From the NCBI RefSeq assembly GCF_000019965.1, contig NC_010571.1, forward strand, positions 186,001 to 250,000: a DNA stretch of 64,000 bases, written 5' to 3'. Under the pieces are notes generated by a model that saw only the letters and a program-made list of their open reading frames with translations, was not told the origin of the DNA and searched no databases. Shown here one piece after another: positions 47,020-55,126 of the stretch (its first letter is position 1; every line of letters starts with the position of its first letter). A program made the translations under genes and the position numbers. Source of the stretch: Opitutus terrae PB90-1. GTDB lineage: Bacteria; Verrucomicrobiota; Verrucomicrobiia; Opitutales; Opitutaceae.

Positions 47020-47297
47020 ACGCTCTAGTTGTCCATCGTCTCGACGATTTGTAAACTGTGATCTGATGGTCAACTGGAGAATTCATCGGCGCGTAAATCA
47101 GTCGGCTGAGGATTTTTTTTGCGCACGCGCGGCGCGAATTCACGCGACTGCGATCACGCCGCCGATCTGACTCGTGGGAGATTCTCGTCGCACGCGCGCG
47201 TCAATCTCCCCAGAGACAGCGCCCAGCGACGACGCTAGATTCTCGCATCACTCGCCGCGCACGCGCGGTGTTTTCCCAACCTCAATTCTTCACGACC

Positions 47298-47807
47298 ATG
47301 GAATCACTCGAGAATCTTCACGACCTTTTCGTCCACGAACTGCGGGATCTTTATGACGCCGAAAAACAGCTGACCCAGGCCCTGCCGCTGCTCGCGAAGG
47401 CGGCGAAATCGGAAAAACTGCGCCGCGGTTTCGAAACGCACCTCGCGCAGACGAAGGAACAGGCGCAGCGGCTCGAGCAAATTTTTCGCGGGCTCGAGAC
47501 CTCGCCCGAGGGCAAATCGTGCAAGGCGATGGCCGGCCTCGTGGCCGAAGCGAGCGAACTGCTCGACGAAGATGCCGATCCTGAAGTGCTCGATGCCGCG
47601 CTGATCGTGGCGGCGCAGAAAGTGGAGCATTACGAGATCGCCGGCTACGGCAGCGTGTCGACGTTCGCGCGCGTGCTCAAATACGACGACGCGGCGCGTT
47701 TGCTGCAGCAGACGATCGACGAGGAAGAGCGGATGGATAAGCAGCTGACGCAATATGCGTCGCAGATGAACGTGAAGGCGGCCGCCGCCGACGAAGCCGC
47801 CACCTGA
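47298..47807 (+). CDS. YciF/DUF892-like ferritin-fold protein
   Basis: 169-residue four-helix-bundle protein. The start is the ATG of MESLENLHDLFVHELRDLYDAEKQL, the classic family opening. Candidate di-iron ligands are in ELRDLYDAE, ETHLAQTKEQAQRLE, KVEHYEIAGYG and TIDEEERMDKQLTQY. Members are often stress-induced. It is alone; the next gene converges 11 bases after its stop. The last ten residues are an Ala-rich tail. Confidence 0.92.
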   Translation: MESLENLHDLFVHELRDLYDAEKQLTQALPLLAKAAKSEKLRRGFETHLAQTKEQAQRLEQIFRGLETSPEGKSCKAMAGLVAEASELLDEDADPEVLDAALIVAAQKVEHYEIAGYGSVSTFARVLKYDDAARLLQQTIDEEERMDKQLTQYASQMNVKAAAADEAAT

Positions 47808-47818
47808 TCCAAACCGCG

Positions 47819-48580
47819 TCACGACGCCCCAGCCGCTGGCGCCGATTCGACCCGCGCCAGCCGGCGGCGTCCCAGGAAGTGTGCCGTCATCCAGCAGAGC
47901 TGCGCCCAGGCCGTTCCTGCGGCCCATCCGGCGAGGACGTCACTCGGATAGTGCACCCCGAGAAAAACGCGACTGAACCCGACCAGAAACGTGAGCAGGA
48001 TCGCCGAGCCGACGATGTAGGTCTTCCGGCTGCGGTGGGACGTCAACCGAGTCAACAGGACCGCGAGCGTGAGATAGATCGTGGCCGATGACATGGCGTG
48101 GCCACTCGGGAAGCTGAATGAGTCGATTTGCACCAGCCGAAGTTCAAGTTCCGGTCGCTCGCGATCGAAGGTGTGTTTCAGTGTGTGATTGATTCCCAAG
48201 CCGCCGAGCGACGCGACCAGCACGAACAGCGCGGCCGCGCGCCGGCCACTCAACAGCAGATAGCCCGCGGCCAGCGCCACGATCCCCGAGAGCACCGCCA
48301 CGCTCCCCAGCGCCGTCACGTCGCGCGCGACGTCCGCGAGCCAAGGCGGGCCGATCGGATGCGGCGGATCGCCGGTGCGGAACGCGTGCATGATCTGATT
48401 CTCCAGCGGCAGGTGCTCGCCCTCGTGAACCTCCTCGGCGACCGCGATGAAGATCCACGTGGCAACGATCACGACCACGGACGCAGCCAGGATCACCGCG
48501 TCGTTCCACGGTGAGCGAGTCCACCAGAGTTGCAGTCGCCTGACCACGCCGCAGGAAGTCGCGGAACGGGCAACACGCAA
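47819..48580 (-). CDS. PAP2-family membrane phosphatase
   Basis: About 253 residues with six membrane segments and the three catalytic motifs: KHTFDRERP, SFPSGHAMSS and SRVFLGVHYPSDVLAG. Such enzymes dephosphorylate undecaprenyl pyrophosphate, phosphatidate or related lipids on the periplasmic face. The start is uncertain: the frame opens with a TTG at 48580, and a GTG eleven codons later is an alternative; no ATG precedes the first helix. It is divergent from the following membrane protein. Confidence 0.9.
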   Translation of the reverse strand: MRVARSATSCGVVRRLQLWWTRSPWNDAVILAASVVVIVATWIFIAVAEEVHEGEHLPLENQIMHAFRTGDPPHPIGPPWLADVARDVTALGSVAVLSGIVALAAGYLLLSGRRAAALFVLVASLGGLGINHTLKHTFDRERPELELRLVQIDSFSFPSGHAMSSATIYLTLAVLLTRLTSHRSRKTYIVGSAILLTFLVGFSRVFLGVHYPSDVLAGWAAGTAWAQLCWMTAHFLGRRRLARVESAPAAGAS

Positions 48581-48663
48581 GCGCGAGCGACACGCGACGA
48601 CGGTACCTTGAGCGACGCGGTGGATGTGCTAGGGTGCCGCGTGGCTCGAGCCGTCCGGTTTCC

Positions 48664-49773
48664 ATGAATGCACCCAGCTCAACGCGGATCGCAGGTCTCG
48701 TCACGGTCGCGGCCACGTTGTTGCTGCCGCTCACCGGCGCCTGGCTGAGCGGACGCGATCTCAGGCCGCTGCGCGCTTTCCCACCGCCACTCGACATTCC
48801 GGCTGACTATCCGCGCTGGTCGTGGTTCGCGGGAATGCTCGTGTTTGCGAGCGTCGCCGCGGTGTGGCTCCCCTTCGTCAGGAGCCGTCATGCCGAGTTT
48901 CCGGTCTTGGCTCCCGCGGCAGCGGCACCGGCCGTATCGCGATTTCCAAGCTGGGGCTGGATCGCGTTCGGCTGGACCACCGTATGGTGGGTGCTCGCCT
49001 GGACGCGGTTTCCGTGGTTCGCTGCGCTTCAGCGCACCACGTTCTTTCCCCTCTGGCTGGGATTCGTGGTGACGTTGAATGCCTGGATCGTGCAGCGCGG
49101 CAGAACGCCGACGATGCTGCGCCTCCCAGCGCGCTGGCTGGCGCTGTTCGGATTCAGTGCGGCATTCTGGTGGATGTTCGAGTGGTTGAATCGCTTCGCC
49201 CAGAACTGGCACTATCTCGGCGTGGAGGACTTTGGCCCGAGGGCCTACGTGGTGCACGCGAGCCTGTGTTTCTCGACCGTGCTGCCCGCCGTGCTCGCGA
49301 TGCGCGAGGTGCTCGCGACGTTTCCGGCATTGCAGCAGAAAACGGAGCGCGGCCCGCGATGGGGCTGGCTGGACCGCCGGATCACCGGCGCGGCGCTACT
49401 CCTGGTGGCGCTGGTGGCGCTCAGCTTCACGGGCGCCAGGCCGCAGGAGTTTTATCCCGCGCTGTGGGTGGCGCCGCTCGCGCTGCTGTTCGGCTGCGGT
49501 ATCGTGAGCGGGCGCCGTGGAGTGTGGACTGAACTCGCGGCCGGCGAATGGCAGCGCGCTGCGGGCTGGGCACTGGCCGCGCTCGCATGCGGATTCTTCT
49601 GGGAGATGTGGAATTTGCCCAGCGCCGCGAAATGGATCTACACCGTACCGTATGTCGATCGTTGGCACGTCTTCGAGATGCCGTTGCTCGGCTACGCCGG
49701 TTATCTCGGCTTCGGGCTCGAATGCGCGTTGGTGACCGAGTGGGTTATCGGCCGAGAGCGTGACACGAGGTAG
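48664..49773 (+). CDS. Polytopic membrane protein, unknown function
   Basis: 369 residues with about nine or ten hydrophobic segments and many Trp and Phe (WGWIAFGWTTVWWVLAWTRFPWF, GFSAAFWWMFEWLNRF). A conserved-looking FFWEMWNLPSAAKWIYTVPYVDRW near the C-terminus occurs in a loop between membrane segments. No family recognised. Start at the ATG of MNAPSSTRIAGL. It is divergent from the PAP2 gene. Confidence 0.8.
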   Translation: MNAPSSTRIAGLVTVAATLLLPLTGAWLSGRDLRPLRAFPPPLDIPADYPRWSWFAGMLVFASVAAVWLPFVRSRHAEFPVLAPAAAAPAVSRFPSWGWIAFGWTTVWWVLAWTRFPWFAALQRTTFFPLWLGFVVTLNAWIVQRGRTPTMLRLPARWLALFGFSAAFWWMFEWLNRFAQNWHYLGVEDFGPRAYVVHASLCFSTVLPAVLAMREVLATFPALQQKTERGPRWGWLDRRITGAALLLVALVALSFTGARPQEFYPALWVAPLALLFGCGIVSGRRGVWTELAAGEWQRAAGWALAALACGFFWEMWNLPSAAKWIYTVPYVDRWHVFEMPLLGYAGYLGFGLECALVTEWVIGRERDTR

Positions 49774-49845
49774 GGACGACCCTCGATGCAGCCCGAGCAT
49801 ATGCGATTCCCGGCTCCGGGCGCCGTTGCCACGGGGCAGCCGGGT

Positions 49846-50073
49846 TCAGAATTTCAGCCGCGTGTTTTCGTGCCCGCAGCGAGGACACTTCGCGAGTTCG
49901 GTGCCCACCACCGCCGTGTAGAGCTGATCACAGCGGATGCAGTGGAAAGTCGTCTTGCGCCGCTCGCGTTCGAACGTCCGGTGGTCGCGACGATCGTTCC
50001 ACAGCCACAACCCGAGAAACACGATCGCGACGAGCGTGCAATAGATCACGGCGGCGGTGGTGAGATCGAACAT
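49846..50073 (-). CDS. Small membrane protein with C-terminal zinc ribbon
   Basis: 75 residues: one N-terminal membrane segment (about 6-25, AAVIYCTLVAIVFLGLWLW), a charged linker (RRDHRTFERERRK), then FHCIRC and CPRCGHENTRLKF forming a Cys4 zinc ribbon. Start at the ATG of MFDLTTAAVIY. It lies downstream of the ribosomal operon terminator and is transcribed in the same direction. Function unknown. Confidence 0.75.
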   Translation of the reverse strand: MFDLTTAAVIYCTLVAIVFLGLWLWNDRRDHRTFERERRKTTFHCIRCDQLYTAVVGTELAKCPRCGHENTRLKF

Positions 50074-50175
50074 GGGGTGAACGCGCAAATCATGGGAGCA
50101 CAGGCGTCCCGCCCGCAATGCCCAATGCGGCCGGGACCGCCGCGCTCCCACGCAAGCGGCAGGACGCAGGCCCAA

Positions 50176-50206
50176 GAAAAAACGCGCCGACTGACGTCGG
50201 CGCGTT
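50176..50206 (-). terminator. Intrinsic terminator of the ribosomal supercluster
   Basis: An 11-bp perfect stem AACGCGCCGAC/GTCGGCGCGTT with loop TGAC; on the minus strand it runs straight into TTTTTT. A second perfect 9-bp stem AAGCCCGCC/GGCGGGCTT (50232-50255) sits just after the rplQ stop. Together they close the operon. Confidence 0.85.
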
Positions 50207-50259
50207 GGAAAACGAGCGAAGCTCGAGCAGCAAGCCCGCCGGGAACGGCGGGCTTCGCC

Positions 50260-50775
50260 TTACTTCTTTTCTTCGGCCGGTGCGGCCTCGGTCGTCGCGG
50301 CAGCAGCGGCTTCGGCAGCGGGCGTGGCTTTCGCCTTCTTGCCCTTAGCCTTGGTCGCCTTCTTGCCCTTCGACTTCTTATAGCCGGGATCGTCCGCCTT
50401 CACGAACTCGATCAGCGCCATCTCGGCGGCGTCGCCGATGCGCTGCGGCCCGAGCTTGTAGATGCGGGTGTAGCCGCCGTTGCGGTTCGCGAATTCCTTG
50501 TAGGTCTCGTTGAACAGCTTCGTGACGGCAGTCTCATCGCGCACGTCGCTCTGGGCGAGCCGGCGGAGATGCAGCGCATCCTTCTTGTCGGTCTTGGCCG
50601 CGGCCTGTTTGGCCTTGGTGATGACCTTTTCAACAAAGGGGCGAAGCGCCTTGGCCTTGACCAAGGTCGTCTCGATGCGGCCGTGCGTGATGAGCGCAGC
50701 AGCCAGGTTGGACAGCATCGCGCGGCGATGCTCGACAGTCACGCCGAGGGAGGCGCGGTGTTTATTGTGACGCAT
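50260..50775 (-). CDS. rplQ: 50S ribosomal protein bL17, C-terminally extended
   Basis: 171 residues. The canonical bL17 part starts MRHNKHRASLGVTVEHRRAML and includes HGRIETTLVKAKALRPF and YTRIYKLGPQRIGDAAEMALIE. A 45-residue tail rich in Lys then Ala/Glu (KKSKGKKATKAKGKK...) is added; most bL17 are about 120-130 residues. It is the last gene of the supercluster. No SD motif precedes the ATG. Confidence 0.98.
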   Translation of the reverse strand: MRHNKHRASLGVTVEHRRAMLSNLAAALITHGRIETTLVKAKALRPFVEKVITKAKQAAAKTDKKDALHLRRLAQSDVRDETAVTKLFNETYKEFANRNGGYTRIYKLGPQRIGDAAEMALIEFVKADDPGYKKSKGKKATKAKGKKAKATPAAEAAAAATTEAAPAEEKK

Positions 50776-50855
50776 TGTGGTATGGGTTTAGCCGGCTCCC
50801 GATCGGCAATCCGGTCGCAGCGTTGACGCGGCAGCGGACGGCGCGAGAGACGGAA

Positions 50856-50963
50856 GATTTTCGAATGCAGAATTTCGATTTTCGATTGCGCGGGCATCGA
50901 CTGGCGCCTGCCGGATTTTCGACTGGCGGAGCAATCGAAAATCCCCAATCGGAAATCGAAAAT
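50856..50963. repeat. AATCGAAA word-repeat inverted element, rpoA-rplQ gap
   Basis: Left arm 50856-50888 (GATTTTCGAATGCAGAATTT then CGATTTTCGATTG); right arm 50932-50963 (CAATCGAAAATCCCCAATCG then GAAATCGAAAATG). The right arm ends four bases before the rpoA stop. Confidence 0.75.
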
Positions 50964-50966
50964 GGC

Positions 50967-51968
50967 TCAGCCTTCCTTCTTCGTGTCGAGGAGCCGCTCG
51001 TCGAACTTCATGCCGAGCGACAGGCCCAGCGCCTCGAGCTTCTCCTTGATCTCGTTGAGGGATTTTTTGCCGAAGTTGCGGTATTTGAGCATCTCCTGCT
51101 CGGTCTTCATCGCCAGCTCGCCGACCGTGGTGATATTGGCGTTGTTCAAGCAATTGGCCGCGCGGACGGAGAGCTCGATCTCGTTAACCGACATGTTGAG
51201 GAGCTTGCGGAGCTTGTTCTGCTCCTCGCTGACCTCGGACTGCTGGTTCTCAAATTCGTAGGTCTCCTCGCTGACGCGATCGAACACGTCGAGGTGGTGC
51301 TTGAGGATCGAAGCCGCCTGCTTAAGCGCGTCGTCCGGCGTGATCCGGCCGTCGGTCCAGACTTCGAGCACGAGCTTGTCGTAATCGGTGATCTGGCCCA
51401 CGCGCGTCGCTTCGACGGCGTATTTCACGAGGCGGACCGGGGAGAAGAGCGAGTCGATCGGAATGACGCCGATGGCCTGCTCCTCCTTCTTGTTCGCCTC
51501 GCCGGGGCAATAGCCGCGGCCGGTCTTGATCTCGATCTCGGCGTCGAAGGTCTTCTTCGCGTCGAGCGTGCAGATGACCTGCTCGGGATTGATGACCTGG
51601 ATATTCGGATCGGGCTGGATGTCGGCGGCCGTGACGATGCCGGCCTTGTTGACCCGGATGGCGAGATTGATCGACTCGCGTTTCTGCGAGACGAGCAGGA
51701 CCTTCTTCAGGTTGAGGACAATGTCGGTGACGTCCTCGACGACACCGTCGATCGACTGAAACTCGTGGTTAACGCCGTCGATCTTGATGGACGAGATGGC
51801 AGCACCTTCGATGGAGCTGAGGAGAACGCGACGGAGAGAGTTGCCAATGGTATGACCGTAGCCGGCCTCGAAAGGCTCAGCGATGAACTTGGCGTAGGTT
51901 GGCGTAGAGCCTTCCTCCACCTTCGTGAGTTTGGACGGGAGTTCGAACTTTCCGAGACGTTTGGGCAT
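50967..51968 (-). CDS. rpoA: RNA polymerase alpha subunit
   Basis: 333 residues. The N-terminal assembly domain has FIAEPFEAGYGHTIGNSLRRVLLSS and VNHEFQSIDGVVEDVTDIVLNLK; the C-terminal domain has VRAANCLNNANITTVGELA and YRNFGKKSLNEIKEKLEALGLSLGM, which bind UP elements and regulators. Start at the ATG of MPKRLGKFELPSKL; no SD is present. It lies between rpsD and rplQ as in the alpha operon. Confidence 0.99.
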   Translation of the reverse strand: MPKRLGKFELPSKLTKVEEGSTPTYAKFIAEPFEAGYGHTIGNSLRRVLLSSIEGAAISSIKIDGVNHEFQSIDGVVEDVTDIVLNLKKVLLVSQKRESINLAIRVNKAGIVTAADIQPDPNIQVINPEQVICTLDAKKTFDAEIEIKTGRGYCPGEANKKEEQAIGVIPIDSLFSPVRLVKYAVEATRVGQITDYDKLVLEVWTDGRITPDDALKQAASILKHHLDVFDRVSEETYEFENQQSEVSEEQNKLRKLLNMSVNEIELSVRAANCLNNANITTVGELAMKTEQEMLKYRNFGKKSLNEIKEKLEALGLSLGMKFDERLLDTKKEG

Positions 51969-52080
51969 GGCGATGGAGAAGATGTATGAAAGAATGGAAG
52001 CGGTGCAACGCTCGGGCCGGCAGGCGGATGGCGACGAGACGAAGGGCGTTACACCAGGAGAGGCAGTGCCGGACAGCGGC

Positions 52081-52692
52081 TCAGAAGCGCGAGTAGAACT
52101 CGACGATGAGCTGCTCGTTGATGCCCTGTTCCATCTCATCGCGAGTGGGCAGGCGGTTGACCGTGGCCTTGAACGTTTCGGCGTTCATGCTGAGCCAGCC
52201 GGGGACATTGCGGATACGATTCTCTTCGAGGCAACGGGTGGCCAGCTGGCGCGAGGCGGGCGAGTTCTTCACCTCGATCTCGTCGCCGGCCTTCACGTTG
52301 TAGCTCGCGATGTCGACCTTGTGGCCATTCACGCGGATGTGGCCGTGGTTGACGAACTGGCGCGCGGCGGCGCGGCTCTTGGCGAGCCCGAGGAGATAGA
52401 CGACGCTGTCGAGGCGCGTCTCGAGCAACTGAAGGAAACGCTCGCCAGTGACGCCGCGCTCCTTCTTGGCGATCTCGAACACGCGCCGGAACTGGCGCTC
52501 GAGCAGCCCGTAGATGTAGCGGAGCTTCTGCTTTTCGTTCAGGCCGACGGCGTATTCCGACACCTTGCGGCGAAGTTTGGGGCCGTGCTGCCCCGGCGGA
52601 TAGCTGCGGCGTTCGAAGGCCTTGCCCGAGCCGAGAATCTGCTGGCCAAAGCGACGGCTGACGCGGGTGGTTGGACCGGTGTAACGAGCCAT
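52081..52692 (-). CDS. rpsD: 30S ribosomal protein uS4
   Basis: 203 residues, standard size, zinc-free form: no Cys cluster near the N-terminus (MARYTGPTTRVSRRFGQ). The S4 RNA-binding domain is LETRLDSVVYLLGLAKSRAAARQFVNHGHIRVNGHKVDI. It ends QLIVEFYSRF. In other bacteria uS4 represses translation of the alpha operon; no such pseudoknot was identified here. Upstream is a GAACGAGA element. Confidence 0.98.
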   Translation of the reverse strand: MARYTGPTTRVSRRFGQQILGSGKAFERRSYPPGQHGPKLRRKVSEYAVGLNEKQKLRYIYGLLERQFRRVFEIAKKERGVTGERFLQLLETRLDSVVYLLGLAKSRAAARQFVNHGHIRVNGHKVDIASYNVKAGDEIEVKNSPASRQLATRCLEENRIRNVPGWLSMNAETFKATVNRLPTRDEMEQGINEQLIVEFYSRF

Positions 52693-52728
52693 TGTGAGAA
52701 AGATGAGAGGGTGAGAGGGAGAGTTGAG

Positions 52729-52806
52729 TCGTTCTCTTTCTCATTCTCTTGCTCGTTCTGTCTGTCTCCGAGGAGGACGAGAACGAGGGCGAGAACGAGA
52801 AGGAGG
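52729..52806. repeat. GAACGAGA word-repeat inverted element, rpsK-rpsD gap
   Basis: Left arm 52729-52761 (CGTTCTCTTTCTCATTCTCT then TGCTCGTTCTG); right arm 52775-52806 (GGACGAGAACGAGGGCGAGA then ACGAGAAGGAGG). The right arm ends five bases before the rpsK stop. Same words as at 35301-35410. Confidence 0.75.
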
Positions 52807-52810
52807 TGGC

Positions 52811-53446
52811 TTACACACGGCGGCGCTTGCGCGGACGGCAGCCGTTGTGCGGGATCGGCGTCACGTCGATGATCGAGGTGATCTCCAGACCGACCGCCTG
52901 CAGCGCGCGGACGGCGGAGTCGCGGCCGAGGCCGGGGCCCGAGATACGGATCACGATGTCCTTGAGTCCGTGCGCCATCGCGTTGCGCGCGGCGTCCTGC
53001 GCCACGATCTGCGCGGCGTACGCGGTCGATTTGCGCGAGCCGCGGAAGTTGCACTTGCCGGCGCTCGACCAGGAAATGACGCGGCCCTGCTGGTCGGTGA
53101 TCGAGACGATCGTGTTGTTGAACGACGCGAGCACGTTGGCGACGCCCGAGGTGACGTTCTTCGAGCCCTTGGCCTTGCGGACCTTGATCACGCCGAGTTC
53201 CTCCTTCAGGAGGTCCTCCGCGGTGGGCTGCTTGGCCACGCCGCCGACGAGCTCGACCGGTTTTTCCGGAGCCGCGGGCGCAGCGGGAGCCGCACCTTCA
53301 CCGGCGGGCGCACCGGCCTTGGGGGCCTTGGCCTTCTTCTCGGCAGGGGCTTTCGCCGCGCCCTCCGCGGGCGCAGCCGTTTCGCCAGGGGCCGTGGCCG
53401 CCTTGACGGGTTTCTCTTTCTTGGGAGCAGACTTTTCTTCAGCCAT
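52811..53446 (-). CDS. rpsK: 30S ribosomal protein uS11 with long N-terminal extension
   Basis: 211 residues; uS11 is normally about 125-130. The conserved core starts near residue 94 ([25 protein letters not shown]) and ends [12 protein letters not shown]. The first 80 residues are Ala/Pro/Lys-rich low complexity plus [18 protein letters not shown]. The start ATG is the first possible; the extension is in frame and without stop, so it is probably real. Codons AGGAG-like motifs are absent; the 5' flank reads CTCTCCTCGTC. Confidence 0.97.
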   Translation of the reverse strand: MAEEKSAPKKEKPVKAATAPGETAAPAEGAAKAPAEKKAKAPKAGAPAGEGAAPAAPAAPEKPVELVGGVAKQPTAEDLLKEELGVIKVRKAKGSKNVTSGVANVLASFNNTIVSITDQQGRVISWSSAGKCNFRGSRKSTAYAAQIVAQDAARNAMAHGLKDIVIRISGPGLGRDSAVRALQAVGLEITSIIDVTPIPHNGCRPRKRRRV

Positions 53447-53458
53447 GACGAGGAGAGT

Positions 53459-53848
53459 TTATGCTTTGGCGGCAGCGGCGGCCTTCGAGACGCCGACGGT
53501 CTTGCGCGGGCCCTTGCGGGTGCGGGCGTTGGTGCTGGTGCGCTGGCCGCGGACGGGCAGACCGCGCCGGTGGCGAACGCCACGATAGCAGTTGATCGCC
53601 TGCAGGCGCTTGAGATTGCCCGCGATCTCGCGGCGCAGATCACCCTCGAGCACCCACTTGTGCTCCGTGATGAGGTGAAGGATCTTGTTCAGCTGCTCCT
53701 CCGTGAGGTCCTGGGCGCGCATGTCGGGGCTGAGGCCCGCTTCTTTCACGAGGAGGTCGGCGCGCGTGGGGCCGATGCCGTTGATGTAACGGAGGGAATA
53801 CGCGACTTTCTTTTTCGCGGGGATTTCTACACCGAGGAGACGAGGCAT
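53459..53848 (-). CDS. rpsM: 30S ribosomal protein uS13
   Basis: 129 residues, standard. [41 protein letters not shown] and the C-terminal tail [22 protein letters not shown], which contacts tRNA, are present. In most bacteria infA and rpmJ stand just before it; here the gap to map is 46 bases, filled by TTTAAAG words. Confidence 0.98.
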   Translation of the reverse strand: MPRLLGVEIPAKKKVAYSLRYINGIGPTRADLLVKEAGLSPDMRAQDLTEEQLNKILHLITEHKWVLEGDLRREIAGNLKRLQAINCYRGVRHRRGLPVRGQRTSTNARTRKGPRKTVGVSKAAAAAKA

Positions 53849-53856
53849 AAGGACGT

Positions 53857-53884
53857 TTAGGTTTTAAGTTTAAAGTTTAAGGTT
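53857..53884. repeat. TTTAAAGTTTAA word array, map-rpsM gap
   Basis: GGTTTTAAGTTTAAAGTTTA followed by AGG. One block of AT-rich words, with an internal TTTAAA palindrome, occupying the gap from eleven bases after the map stop to nine bases before the rpsM ATG. Confidence 0.55.
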
Positions 53885-53894
53885 GGGAAAAGGG

Positions 53895-54683
53895 TCAAGA
53901 AGCTGGCGCGGGCAGCGGGCGGGGCACGGTGAGGATCTCGGGACCGTGATCGGTCGTGAGCACCGTGTGCTCGAAATGGGCCGAGGGAGAGCCGTCGGCG
54001 GTGACGCACGTCCAGCCGTCGCTGAGCGTCTTGGTCTTGTATCCGCCAAGGTTGACCATGGGCTCGATCGCGAACGTCATCCCGGACTTGATCCGCTCGC
54101 CGGTGCCCTTGCGGCCGAAGTTCGGGATCTCCGGCGGCTCGTGCATCGCGACGCCGACGCCATGGCCGACCATGTCACGCACCACGCTGAAGCCGTGAGC
54201 TTCGACGTAGTTCTGGATCGTGGCGGAGATGTCGCCGACGCGATTGCCCACCTGTGCCTGCCGGATCCCGAGATCGAGCGCCTCGCGACTCACGCGAAGG
54301 AGCTTCTCGAGTTCCGGCGCGATCGCACCGACGGGGACCGTGTAGGCGTTGTCGCCGACGTAGCCATCGTGCCAGACGACGATGTCGAGCGAAACGATGT
54401 CGCCATCGCGCAACACGCGGCGGAACGACGGAATCCCGTGAACGACCTCGTCGTTGACCGAGATACAGGTGTGAGCTGGATACCGGCGCGAACCGTGTTG
54501 ATAGCCGTAGCAGGCGCTGCGGGCCCCCAAGCGCGAGATCAGATCGCGCCCCGCTTCTTCCAAGTCCTGAGTGGTGATGCCGGGTCGCACGAGCGGCTTG
54601 AGTTGATCAAGCACCGTGGCGGCGATGGCACACGCCTCGCGCATTTTCGCGATCCCGTCCTTGCTTTTGATCGGGATCGTCAT
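53895..54683 (-). CDS. map: Methionine aminopeptidase, type I
   Basis: 262 residues, removing N-terminal Met from nascent proteins. Metal ligands are in VSLDIVVWHDGYVGDNAYT (two Asp), HGVGVAMHEPPEIPNFG (His), FAIEPMVNLG (Glu) and FEHTVLTTDHGPEILT (Glu). Start at the ATG of MTIPIKSKDGIAKM; this ATG overlaps the stop of the adk-like gene in an ATGA, so translation is coupled. Confidence 0.98.
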   Translation of the reverse strand: MTIPIKSKDGIAKMREACAIAATVLDQLKPLVRPGITTQDLEEAGRDLISRLGARSACYGYQHGSRRYPAHTCISVNDEVVHGIPSFRRVLRDGDIVSLDIVVWHDGYVGDNAYTVPVGAIAPELEKLLRVSREALDLGIRQAQVGNRVGDISATIQNYVEAHGFSVVRDMVGHGVGVAMHEPPEIPNFGRKGTGERIKSGMTFAIEPMVNLGGYKTKTLSDGWTCVTADGSPSAHFEHTVLTTDHGPEILTVPRPLPAPAS

Positions 54684-55108
54684 GCTGCGAGTTCCTCGAT
54701 CTCCCGAAGGAGACCGAGCTGGTGATAGTGCGTGACGAGCGACTCGTGGGAGCCCGGACCGGCGACAACGCCATCGAGGCATTCGTCGCGAGCGTCGAGC
54801 CATTCGTCGAACACTTTGGCTTGGAGCAGCGTAGCCGGGAAGTCCGTGAGGACAAAGCCCGCATCAGGTTTGCGCGTGAAGAACCACTTTCGCATCGCGG
54901 CGAGCGTGGCTGCTTCCTCCGCCGAAGCCGAAGCCCGGCGGCGCGAAATCTCCGACCGCATGAAGTTGGCGGGAGAGACGTGCTCTAGATTCAAAGAACA
55001 AACCCGGTTCATCAGGTTTTCAGGACGAAAAGCGGGCGAACCGAGGAGAAGGAGCTTGGTTTTGGCGCGAACGCCGCAACGAGCGAAAGGGTCGTTGATG
55101 GCGCCCAT
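54680..55108 (-). CDS. Degenerate adenylate-kinase-like protein in the adk position
   Basis: 142-residue intact ORF between secY and map, where adk usually lies. Similarity to adenylate kinase is visible but eroded: KLLLLGSPAFRPENL stands where the P-loop GAPGAGKGT should be, with no Lys or Gly-Lys-Gly; NLEHVSPANFMRSEISR matches the AMP-binding STGDxLR region; FVLTDFPATLLQAKVFDEWL matches LDGFPRTxxQA but with the Arg changed to Ala. The LID and most of the C-terminal half are missing. It cannot bind ATP in the normal way. The start overlaps nothing; the stop overlaps the map start (ATGA). Possibly a structural remnant kept for map translation. Confidence 0.75.
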   Translation of the reverse strand: MGAINDPFARCGVRAKTKLLLLGSPAFRPENLMNRVCSLNLEHVSPANFMRSEISRRRASASAEEAATLAAMRKWFFTRKPDAGFVLTDFPATLLQAKVFDEWLDARDECLDGVVAGPGSHESLVTHYHQLGLLREIEELAA

Positions 55109-55126
55109 CCTATCAGGAGTAAAGAA

